This document shows positions 1-6,999 of a stretch of 64,000 nucleotides of DNA, piece by piece. Source of the stretch: CAYWMD01 sp964458575 (GTDB taxonomy: Bacteria > Verrucomicrobiota > Verrucomicrobiia > Limisphaerales > JADLHS01); NCBI GenBank assembly GCA_964458575.1, contig CAYWMD010000004.1, forward strand, positions 1 to 64,000, written 5' to 3'. Numbering within the stretch: the stretch's first letter is position 1; each line of letters opens with the position of its first letter. The notes under the pieces were generated by a model. It saw only the letters and a program-made list of their open reading frames with translations, had not been told where the DNA came from and made no database searches. Position numbers and translations under genes: made by a program.

Positions 1-165
1 GGGTGAGGGAGAGTCTTGCGATGAAGGGACAAGTGGCTTTTTCTGAGATGCGTACGAATGGGCGAAACGCCCGCGCCACCACCTCTGGAATCCCCCCGCG
101 AAATTGTAATTGCCCGCACCGCCGCTTTCCCCTAACAGTCAGGCAAAACTTAACGAAAGGTTTTT
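1..165. other. Intergenic leader with the edge of a dispersed hairpin repeat
   Basis: The first 12 or so bases (GGGTGAGGGAGAG) match the outer right end of the bipartite hairpin repeat found intact elsewhere, for example at 38369-38518, so the window probably opens just inside or beside a copy. The rest holds no convincing gene. A Shine-Dalgarno-like GAAAGG lies just before the lemA start at 166. Confidence 0.45.
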
Positions 166-771
166 ATGGCAATAGGACTTGGAACTTTGGTGCTGATCGG
201 TCTGGTCGTGGTCGCCGTGATCGCCGTGGCGATCATCGCCGGCATGTACAACAAGCTCGTCGCCCTGCGCAATCGCTTCAAGAACGCGTGGGCGCAGATT
301 GACGTGCAACTCAAGCGCCGCTATGACCTGATTCCCAACCTTGTCGAAACCGCCAAGGGCTACATCAAACACGAGCGCGGCACGCTGGAAGCCGTTATCG
401 CCGCGCGCAATGCCGCGTCCTCGGCCAACACCCGCGTCGCCGCCGACCCGGCCAATCCCGAGGCGATGAAACAACTCATCGCGGCGGAAGGAACGCTTGC
501 CGGGTCGTTGGGACGATTGTTCGCCTTGTCGGAGGCGTATCCCGACCTTAAGGCAAACACCACGATGATGAGCCTGATGGAGGAACTGACCTCGACGGAA
601 AACAAGGTTTCCTTCGCGCGTCAGGCGTACAACGACAGCGTGATGGCCTACAACACCCAACGGGAAGTTTTTCCGAGCAACATCATCGCCGGCATGTTCA
701 ACTTCGGTCCGGCCGAGTTGTTCGCGATAGACAAGCCAGAGCAGCGCGAAGCGCCGAAGGTGCAGTTTTGA
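166..771 (+). CDS. lemA: LemA family membrane protein
   Basis: This 201-residue protein has the full LemA layout. One N-terminal membrane helix (about residues 6-26) is followed by the conserved helical-bundle start (AWAQIDVQLKRRYDLIPNLV), and further helices carry EELTSTENK and FARQAYNDSVM. The usual C-terminal phrase with FPSNIIAGMF precedes a short charged tail. LemA proteins are anchored by the N-terminal helix; their biochemical role is unclear, though they often sit beside M48 proteases of the HtpX type, and such a gene lies 3 kb downstream. The start is supported by GAAAGG a few bases upstream. A 5'-truncated second copy lies at 2148-2411. Confidence 0.95.
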   Translation: MAIGLGTLVLIGLVVVAVIAVAIIAGMYNKLVALRNRFKNAWAQIDVQLKRRYDLIPNLVETAKGYIKHERGTLEAVIAARNAASSANTRVAADPANPEAMKQLIAAEGTLAGSLGRLFALSEAYPDLKANTTMMSLMEELTSTENKVSFARQAYNDSVMAYNTQREVFPSNIIAGMFNFGPAELFAIDKPEQREAPKVQF

Positions 772-805
772 AGGCAATACTCGAAACCTGTCGCCACGGG
801 ATTCT

Positions 806-1147
806 ATGGGCGCCTTCAAACAACTGCTTGCTGCGTTGATAATCGGCCTTGCGATCGCGGCACCAGTGCGAGGACTGGCGCAATCGGATGCTGCTCGTCT
901 GGTGGAATTGGAACGGCGCGTGACGCAGGCTGAACAGCGGGCGGCACAGGCCGAACACCGGGCAGCGGATCGGAGTGTCGCGGGCGTTTCCGTTTTCGTA
1001 TGCGCCGCGTTCTGTGCGTTGTGGGCGCAGCAGACCGGACGCAACGCCTGGCTGTGGTTCTTTCTCGGACTGTTCTTTACGGTCATCACCCTGCTGGTGT
1101 TGCTCTACAAGAACTCATGCGACAAGCGCAGAAGGGCTGGGGTGTGA
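806..1147 (+). CDS. Small membrane protein with coiled coil, function unknown
   Basis: This 113-residue protein begins with a probable signal peptide or helix (residues 1-25, ending near RGLAQ). A short heptad-rich stretch with ERRVTQAEQRAAQAEHRAADR follows, then two hydrophobic segments (about 58-76 and 84-101) and a basic end. It sits between two lemA copies and reads in the same direction. I do not recognise a family. In the next frame an open stretch ending at 1191 closes with EATKFQF, which faintly resembles the LemA C-terminus, so the 3' end may be scrambled by past recombination. Confidence 0.55.
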   Translation: MGAFKQLLAALIIGLAIAAPVRGLAQSDAARLVELERRVTQAEQRAAQAEHRAADRSVAGVSVFVCAAFCALWAQQTGRNAWLWFFLGLFFTVITLLVLLYKNSCDKRRRAGV

Positions 1148-1242
1148 AGATCAAATCCAAACCAAGCGAGGCGACCAAGTTCCAGTTTTAATGGACTTCC
1201 GGCAGCATGCCGGCCAGACCCGCTCAACGGCGCGCATTGACC

Positions 1243-1725
1243 ATGAATCCGCGTGGAAAAACCATACGAGACATCCGGTTTCAGAGGCGACTCGGTAAAG
1301 GCTTGCTGGTGGCGGGTGTCCTGGCCGTTGCCGTGGGCAGCTTTGCCTTCGCCCAGTCGCGGCGGTTTTATGCTTCCGCCCTCCGTGCCCCGGGCAAAAT
1401 CGTCGAGGTGGAGCGACGGCAATTCCGCAAAGACGTGACTTACTATCCGGTTTTCTCGTTTGTGGACCAGGCCGGGGCGTCACACGTTGTGCATGCGAAA
1501 TGGGGCTATCCGGCAAACTGGTGGGGACTCGCCCGCCAAAATGCCGTTGGCGATGCCGTCGAAGTGATCTACCCCGCCAATGATCCCGAGAGCGCCAGGC
1601 TTAACAATTTCCTGTCCGTTTGGGGCTGGACGTTCCTTTTCGGCGGGGGCGGAATGCTGTTGACCGTCGCCGGTATCGTCCTGTGGCGCGGGGCAGTCAC
1701 TTGGATGCGCGAATCAGTTTCATGA
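1243..1725 (+). CDS. DUF3592 domain membrane protein
   Basis: This 160-residue protein has two hydrophobic segments flanking an extracytoplasmic beta domain. The pattern GKIVEVERR, YYPVFSFVDQ, GDAVEVIYPANDPESAR and FLSVWGW is typical of DUF3592 proteins. The family has no assigned biochemical role. I chose the internal ATG (MNPRGKTI) because upstream codons in this frame look non-coding and the cytoplasmic stretch MNPRGKTIRDIRFQRR makes a sensible N-terminus before the first helix. It belongs to a run of small membrane-protein genes placed between the two lemA copies. Confidence 0.7.
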   Translation: MNPRGKTIRDIRFQRRLGKGLLVAGVLAVAVGSFAFAQSRRFYASALRAPGKIVEVERRQFRKDVTYYPVFSFVDQAGASHVVHAKWGYPANWWGLARQNAVGDAVEVIYPANDPESARLNNFLSVWGWTFLFGGGGMLLTVAGIVLWRGAVTWMRESVS

Positions 1726-1746
1726 CAAAATCAATTCACCAAAGCA

Positions 1747-2106
1747 ATGCGCTCCCTCGTCTGGCATATCCTCACATTTGGCATCCCGCTTTTGGGCTTC
1801 GCCATCTGCACCGGTGGCGGCGTCTTTGTGTACCGGCGGACAAAGCAGCAGCGCATCGGGCGCGGCATGGCTGCGCTGGCTTATCTGATCGCCACCGCGC
1901 TTCCAGTGGTTTCCGCCATTATGGTCATGAAGCTGGGCAACTACCTGGCAAGCAGTCACCAGGTTTTCCTGTTCGCGGGCGAGGATTCCTGGGCCTTGTT
2001 CACATTCATGATCTGCTACTTTTGGCTCGCGGTCATTTCCAATTTGGTGCTATGGATGGCACTGACTTTATCCAGACGACGGCACAATGAAACCTCGATC
2101 ATCTAA
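1747..2106 (+). CDS. Small polytopic membrane protein, unknown function
   Basis: This 119-residue protein has about three hydrophobic segments (near 5-27, 40-62 and 83-108) separated by basic loops such as YRRTKQQRIGRG. The C-terminal SRRRHNETS is probably cytoplasmic. No catalytic motif is visible. It starts 21 bases after the DUF3592 gene stops, suggesting co-transcription with it. I do not recognise a family. Confidence 0.5.
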   Translation: MRSLVWHILTFGIPLLGFAICTGGGVFVYRRTKQQRIGRGMAALAYLIATALPVVSAIMVMKLGNYLASSHQVFLFAGEDSWALFTFMICYFWLAVISNLVLWMALTLSRRRHNETSII

Positions 2107-2147
2107 TCCCAAGCTGACGCCATCAATCATCGCGTTTCCTTGTTTCG

Positions 2148-2411
2148 ATGAGCCGCCTGATGGTCGTGGCCGAACAATACCCCGACCTCAACGCCAACCA
2201 GAACATGATGCAACTCACCGAGGAACTGACCTCGACGGAGAACAAAATCGGGTTCGCGCGCCAGGCTTACAACGACTCGGTGATGACCTACAACACGGCG
2301 CGGGAGAGTTTCCCGACCAACATCCTCGCCGGCATGTTCAACTTCGCGCCCGCCGAACTGTTCGTCGTGGACAAACCCGAGCAGAAGGAAGCGCCGAAGG
2401 TGCAATTTTAA
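2148..2411 (+). pseudogene. 5'-truncated second copy of lemA
   Basis: The 87 codons match the last third of the LemA protein at 166-771. Shared phrases include EELTSTENK, FARQAYNDSVM, AGMFNF and DKPEQ(R/K)EAPKVQF, and the nucleotide sequence is also very similar. The helical bundle start and membrane anchor are missing and no upstream continuation is visible in any frame, so this is a remnant of a duplicated gene rather than a working protein. The ATG at 2148 lies inside what would be the middle of LemA (SRLMVVAEQYPDL). Confidence 0.85.
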
Positions 2412-2469
2412 CGGAATTCAGCGCGTTGTCTCGTCGTAGGAAACACTGTTAATCACAACGGCCATCCGC

Positions 2470-3300
2470 ATGAAACACGCTTCCCAAAAACCAAAAGGTT
2501 CGCAGATCAAAGCTCTGGAAGGATGCTATATCCAGGTCAGCCACACCGCGATTCGTTTCGTGCTCGAAGGCGGTAGATATAAATGGGGATCACGAGAGAT
2601 TCATGACTTCGGCACATATACTGCGAATCAGCCGGACGAGTTTTCATGCATCGTTGAGCTAACTTCCGAGCTTTTGAAGGGTTCAATAAAACGATACAAG
2701 ATGACCCGGCGCGGCAAGACCTATACGGTAAAACAGTTGCCGAACGGAGAGGAGAGTAAGTTTAAGCGAGACGATGGAAAGGTCTTCTTGGCCGAGTCAT
2801 CTGTGGGTCCGCGAAGGGCGCAGCCCGCACCTACTGTCAGCGATGGAGGGCAAACGTGGAAACAAATTGAAGACGCGACGGCGGAAGTCGATTTTGATCT
2901 TACTGGCGAGTCTGTCATCAGGGCAGTTACGATTCCGCGCCCGCCCCGGTCGAAGATGCCCACCATTGTTCGTGTCACCCACTTGAATGTTTATGGCCCA
3001 GTTGATTCGGATGTATTTGTTCGGCTCGGCGACCCCAAAAAGCCTCTCAACGTGCAGGATTTTGACACCGTCTCGGACTGGCGGAAGGCTGAGTTAGTGG
3101 AAGACTTGTTGTGGTCCGATAAGCGAGAGGAGTGGGTCCTGAAATCCAAGGCCAGAGGCAACACGTCAGTTTGGAGTGGCACATACGAAGTGGAAATTCA
3201 GTTTCCGAAGGGCTATCAACAGATTGAGCTCAAGATTATCAGCCGGGTTCCAGCGGTTTGCTCAATCGTGCTCTCGAATTGGAAGGTTTATGTCAGATAG
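2470..3300 (+). CDS. Hypothetical protein, unknown
   Basis: This 276-residue soluble protein shows no signal peptide or membrane segment. It is rich in beta-prone and charged stretches. The first 110 residues have alternating aromatic and basic segments, and the second half (from about 125) has phrases such as TIVRVTHLNVYGPVDSD and TYEVEIQFPKGYQQIELKI that suggest a beta-sandwich. Codon third positions look less GC-rich than in the neighbours, so acquisition by transfer is possible. It follows the truncated lemA and precedes a complex repeat element. I do not recognise a family. Confidence 0.6.
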   Translation: MKHASQKPKGSQIKALEGCYIQVSHTAIRFVLEGGRYKWGSREIHDFGTYTANQPDEFSCIVELTSELLKGSIKRYKMTRRGKTYTVKQLPNGEESKFKRDDGKVFLAESSVGPRRAQPAPTVSDGGQTWKQIEDATAEVDFDLTGESVIRAVTIPRPPRSKMPTIVRVTHLNVYGPVDSDVFVRLGDPKKPLNVQDFDTVSDWRKAELVEDLLWSDKREEWVLKSKARGNTSVWSGTYEVEIQFPKGYQQIELKIISRVPAVCSIVLSNWKVYVR

Positions 3301-3543
3301 ACGACACTGTGCGTCTAATGCTGGCGTTAACCGCTATCGCCTACTGTCGGTATGAGCATTGAAACTCGAGCCATGAATAGTCCCCTCTCATTAGCACCGT
3401 GCTTTCCGCCTTCGCGGCGCGACGGCGGCAGCCGGGTGTTGGCAGTCGAGAGATTGGAAAGCCGTTTCAACGGTTTACCGCCCGCGCGCAAGCCGTTCGG
3501 TGGCGAACGTAGCGCAGGTTTCCAAATGCTCGGTCGAATCCAT
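3301..3543. other. Non-coding spacer before a palindromic element
   Basis: No credible gene is seen. The stretch is GC-rich, with small inverted repeats such as CCGTTTCAACGG near 3461, and leads into the palindromic element at 3544-3757. Confidence 0.4.
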
Positions 3544-3757
3544 CTTCGCGTCGCGAAGCGACAAGGGAAATTAGCCAGCCACGAAGTGGCTGGACTTTCG
3601 CACCCCATTGGAATTCCGTCCCGGAGGGACGGTGGAATTCCGCGGCGTGTTCGTTTGCCGATTGTTTCCCTCGTCCCGCCGGGACGAAGGGGATCCTTTG
3701 CGCCCCGATCCCAGCCACTTCGTGGCTGGCTAATTTCCGGTTGTGCCTTCGGCACAA
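3544..3757. repeat. Palindromic element with perfect 28-bp terminal inverted repeats
   Basis: Bases 3566-3593 and 3711-3738 are exact reverse complements over 28 bp, and each contains its own inner palindrome (CCAGCCAC with GTGGCTGG). Between them lie two further hairpins, CCGTCCC-GGA-GGGACGG at 3616-3632 and TCGTCCCGCCGGGACGA at 3671-3687. Outside them sit CTTCGCG-T-CGCGAAG (3544-3558) and TTGTGCC-TTC-GGCACAA (3741-3757). No protein is encoded. The layout resembles a non-autonomous, MITE-like or REP-cluster element. It ends about 60 bp before the M48 protease start. Confidence 0.8.
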
Positions 3758-3820
3758 AATCACCCGCTGGTTTCTACAAGGCAACTTGGAAGTCCACGCT
3801 CCGTGGGAAATGAATTGGCA

Positions 3821-5746
3821 ATGGACTTTTTTGAGAGACAAGACAAAGCCCGCAAGAACACGAAGCTACTCGTCGTTTACTTCGTGCTCGCCGTCGTGTG
3901 CATCATCGCGGCGGTTTATCTGGCGTGCCTGGTGATTTTTGGCGCGGCGGCCAGCCAGCATCATCATCCCTACGGCGAGCCGGCGCGGTTCGCGCTTTGG
4001 AATTCCGAAATTTTCTTTTACTCCGCGATGGGCACGCTGGCCGTGATCGTTTGCGGCAGCCTTTATCAGATTTCCGCGTTGTCCGCCGGCGGCAGCGCCG
4101 TGGCCGAATCGCTCGGCGGACGGCCCGTCGAGCCGGGCACCGCCAACCCGCACGAGCGCAAACTGCTCAACGTCGTCGAGGAAATGTCCATCGCTTCCGG
4201 CGTCCCCATGCCCAAGGTCTATGTCATGGACGACGAGAGCGGCATCAACGCCTTCGCCGCCGGTTTCTCGACGAGCGACGCCGTGGTGGCCGTCACGCGC
4301 GGTTGCATGGAACGGCTCACGCGCGACGAATTGCAAGGCGTCATCGGCCACGAGTTCAGCCACATTCTCAACGGCGACATGCGGCTCAACATCCGTCTCA
4401 TGGGAATCATTTTCGGCATCATCTGCCTGGCCACCATCGGGCGGATTTTGCTGCGAACGCGTGGACGCAAAAATCCGCTGCCGTTGCTCGGCCTCGCCCT
4501 CATTCTCATCGGCGGGCTGGGCGTATTCTTTGGCCGCCTGATTCAAGCTGCCGTCAGCCGCCAGCGCGAGTTTCTCGCCGACGCTTCGTCCGTGCAATTC
4601 ACGCGCAATCCCGCCGGACTCTCCGGCGCGCTGCAAAAAATCGGCGCGGTCGGTTCGCAACTCGAATCCGAACGCGCCGCCGATGCCTGCCACATGTTTT
4701 TCGGCAACGGCTTGCGGAGTTCGTTGTTCTCCTTGTTCGCCACGCATCCGCCGATCGAGGATCGCATCCGCGCTATTGATCCCGCGTGGGATGGGAGGTT
4801 CAAGGAAGTCAAAATTGAAAGTGACGAGGCAGCCATTGAGGAAGTTTTGGGAAGGTCGCGCCGGGTGCAAGCTTCACCGCCGATCCCATTTCCCGCCGGC
4901 CTGGCGGCGGGCCTCGCGCCGACGGTGGTTCGCGCACAAACGGTTTTGCCCAACCTCGGCACGCCGACGCCGATGCACCTGCGTTACGCCGAGCAATTGC
5001 GCAATTCGTTCTCGGAACACCTGCGCGCCGCCACGCGCGAGCCGCTGTCCGCCCAGGCACTCGTGTTCGCCATGCTCCTGAGCGATGACGCCGCTTTGCG
5101 CGAGAAACAGCTTGAAGAGCTCGGGAAACAAATGGGCGGGGCGACGCGAGAGAAAGCCGCCGCCTTGCAACCGGAGGTCGCTCCGCTCGCGGCCCGCGCG
5201 CGGTTGCCGTTGGTGAACCTCATCCTGCCGGCGTTGCGCCAGCTCAAACCGGACGAGCTTCAGCGGTTGCGCGATTCGGTTCGCTGGCTGGTCGAGAGTG
5301 ACGAGCAGATCGAGCTGTTCGAGTTCATGCTGTTGAAGATTCTCCAGCGCAATCTCGCGCCGCAAGCGGATCGCCGGCAGATCATTCAGTTTTACAGCAT
5401 GAAGCCGCTCGCGCCCGATGCCGCCGTGCTGCTGTCCGCCCTGGCCAACCTCAGCAGTGCCGACACCGCAGAAGTCGCCAAGGCCTTTGAAGCCGGCGCG
5501 CCGTATTTGCGGGCCGGCGAGGTGGACGTCACTTTGATGCCGCGCAACGAGTGCGGCATGGAGCAAATCAGTGCCGCGCTGGACCGTCTCGCGCTCGCCG
5601 TGCCGCAGATCAAGAAGAACGTGCTCGAAGCCAGCGTGCGCGTTGTGGGTGCCGACGGTGTGATTCAGGAGCGTGAAGCTGAATTGCTCCGCGCGATTGC
5701 CGAGACGCTGGATTGCCCCATCCCGCCGTTTGTGGAGATGGAATGA
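3821..5746 (+). CDS. M48 family metalloprotease with long C-terminal extension
   Basis: The protein is 641 residues from the ATG chosen at 3821 (MDFFERQDKARKNTK); codons further upstream fall in the repeat-rich spacer. Two N-terminal helices (about 17-41 and 66-88) are followed by an M48 peptidase domain with the zinc motif HEFSH at 177-181, the glutamate motif REFLAD downstream and further helices between them, as in HtpX. The usual HtpX length is near 290 residues. Here about 300 extra residues follow, ending in a TerB-like helical stretch (VVGADGVIQEREAELLRAIA). LemA and M48 proteins often occur together, and lemA lies upstream. Likely role: membrane protein quality control, by family. Confidence 0.88.
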   Translation: MDFFERQDKARKNTKLLVVYFVLAVVCIIAAVYLACLVIFGAAASQHHHPYGEPARFALWNSEIFFYSAMGTLAVIVCGSLYQISALSAGGSAVAESLGGRPVEPGTANPHERKLLNVVEEMSIASGVPMPKVYVMDDESGINAFAAGFSTSDAVVAVTRGCMERLTRDELQGVIGHEFSHILNGDMRLNIRLMGIIFGIICLATIGRILLRTRGRKNPLPLLGLALILIGGLGVFFGRLIQAAVSRQREFLADASSVQFTRNPAGLSGALQKIGAVGSQLESERAADACHMFFGNGLRSSLFSLFATHPPIEDRIRAIDPAWDGRFKEVKIESDEAAIEEVLGRSRRVQASPPIPFPAGLAAGLAPTVVRAQTVLPNLGTPTPMHLRYAEQLRNSFSEHLRAATREPLSAQALVFAMLLSDDAALREKQLEELGKQMGGATREKAAALQPEVAPLAARARLPLVNLILPALRQLKPDELQRLRDSVRWLVESDEQIELFEFMLLKILQRNLAPQADRRQIIQFYSMKPLAPDAAVLLSALANLSSADTAEVAKAFEAGAPYLRAGEVDVTLMPRNECGMEQISAALDRLALAVPQIKKNVLEASVRVVGADGVIQEREAELLRAIAETLDCPIPPFVEME

Positions 5747-5754
5747 ACGGAACT

Positions 5755-5963
5755 GCCCTCACCCTGGCCCTCTCCCATCCGATGGGAGAGGGGACAGCAA
5801 TGGTCAGCTTGCGAGATTTCAATGCCGGTTGGATTCGGCGGACGTTCGGGGCAGTTCGACGAAAGAATGCAAACGCGAGGACAGCCTTGGAGCGCTCGAA
5901 CTTTCCGAAGACGTTCGTCTGCTCTCCCTCTCCCGTCGGACGGGAGAGGGTTGGGGTGAGGGT
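5755..5963 (-). repeat. Bipartite hairpin repeat, copy 1 (inverted orientation)
   Basis: Each arm carries a hairpin of the form CTCTCCC-ATCCGAT-GGGAGAG followed or preceded by CCCTCACC or its complement. The arms (5755-5797 and 5922-5963) face each other across about 125 bp. The inner segment, read on the minus strand, contains GGAAAGTTCG and ATTGCTGTCCC, shared with the copies at 24373 and 26970. This copy starts nine bases after the M48 stop and runs into the frame of the next gene. Confidence 0.85.
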
Positions 5964-6837
5964 TGGTGTTTTGGCTCCAACCTGCGCATTCTTGCTAACA
6001 AGCATCACTTTCTCCGCAGCCGATTTACGTTCCATCCCCCAAGACCTGCACACGCCGCCCATGACCTCCGGCGAGCCTGCTGCGGGGAAAAGAGTCAAGG
6101 CCGTGACGACCGGTTACGAATCCACCGACGTTTATCACGCACTCTACCTGCCGACGAATTGGAAACCGGGCGAACGACATCCGGTCATCGTGGAATATCC
6201 CGGCAATGGGCCGTTCACCAACCGGCTCGGCGACTTCAGCGCTGGGACGGTTGAGGGTTGCAATCTCGGCTACGGAATTTCAGGCGGAAAGAATTTCATC
6301 TGGGTTTGCCTGCCATTCGTGGCAGTGAGAGACGGCACCAAGAGCAACACACGAAAATGGTGGGGCGACCCAACTGAAACTGTCGCCTACTGCAAGCGCA
6401 CCGTGCGCGAAGTCTGCCAGCGCTTCGGCGGCGACACGAACGCCGTGATCCTCGCCGGCTTTTCGCGTGGCGCGATTGCGGGCAATTACATCGGCCTGCG
6501 CAACGATGAGATCGCTTCGCTGTGGCGCGCGTTTGTTCTCCACAGCCATTACGACGGCGTGCGCACGAACTGGCCCTACGCCGATGCGGATCGTGCGTCG
6601 GCCTTGTCCCGGCTCAGCAGATTGCAAGGCCGACCACAATTCCTCAGCCAGGAAAACTCGGTCGAAGACATCAGGATTTACCTGGAACAAACGGGTGTGA
6701 AAGCTCCGTTTACTTTTCAGGTGTTGAGCTTTCCGAATCACTGCGACGACTGGGTGCTGCGCGACTGGCCGGAGCGAGCAAAGTTACGGGCGTGGTTGAA
6801 GTCAGTGTTGAAGGAGTATCCCGGGCTTTCCGATTGA
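5956..6837 (+). CDS. Secreted alpha/beta-hydrolase-like protein
   Basis: The confident part begins near 6061 and runs to 6837. It has the nucleophile elbow GFSRG (from AVILAGFSRGAIAGNYIG) after a strand and a late FPNHCDDWV that could supply the histidine, as in esterase/PHB-depolymerase-like hydrolases. Codons before it read VLAPTCAFLLTSITFSAAD, a plausible signal peptide, and a GTG at 5956 inside the hairpin repeat would add the basic residue such a peptide needs. Other starts are TTG 5971 and ATG 6061. The open frame continues upstream through the whole repeat to 5713, but that part is repeat sequence and is unlikely to be native. Substrate unknown. Confidence 0.7.
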   Translation: MRVGVLAPTCAFLLTSITFSAADLRSIPQDLHTPPMTSGEPAAGKRVKAVTTGYESTDVYHALYLPTNWKPGERHPVIVEYPGNGPFTNRLGDFSAGTVEGCNLGYGISGGKNFIWVCLPFVAVRDGTKSNTRKWWGDPTETVAYCKRTVREVCQRFGGDTNAVILAGFSRGAIAGNYIGLRNDEIASLWRAFVLHSHYDGVRTNWPYADADRASALSRLSRLQGRPQFLSQENSVEDIRIYLEQTGVKAPFTFQVLSFPNHCDDWVLRDWPERAKLRAWLKSVLKEYPGLSD

Positions 6838-6840
6838 AAC

Positions 6841-6940
6841 ACGCGGCTGGGAAGCCGCGTTAACCGGCAGCCAAGGATGGCCGCCGCTACGGTGGAGGCA
6901 CGCTTCCCAGCGTGCCGGTGACTGCGGCATCCTTGCCGCG
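6841..6940. repeat. Cluster of three short hairpins (REP-like)
   Basis: Three perfect stems follow one another: ACGCGGCT-GGGA-AGCCGCGT (6841-6860), GGCACGC-TTCCCA-GCGTGCC (6897-6916) and GCGGCA-TCCT-TGCCGC (6924-6939). They occupy the gap between the hydrolase stop and the next gene. There is no T-run, so they look more like repetitive extragenic palindromes than simple terminators. Confidence 0.65.
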
Positions 6941-6999
6941 AGTCAGACTGGACAAACGCGCTGCGGCCCTTCAATTTCAAGCCACAATCTGCGACGATT

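Noticed and set aside
139..1089. Long minus-strand open frame opposite lemA and the small membrane protein
   Set aside because: Composition is Arg/His/Gln-rich without any domain, and it mirrors the real coding strand. It is a by-product of high GC third positions.
5713..5955. N-terminal extension of the hydrolase through the hairpin repeat
   Set aside because: The codons are translated repeat sequence that also occurs at other loci. It is unlikely to be native protein.
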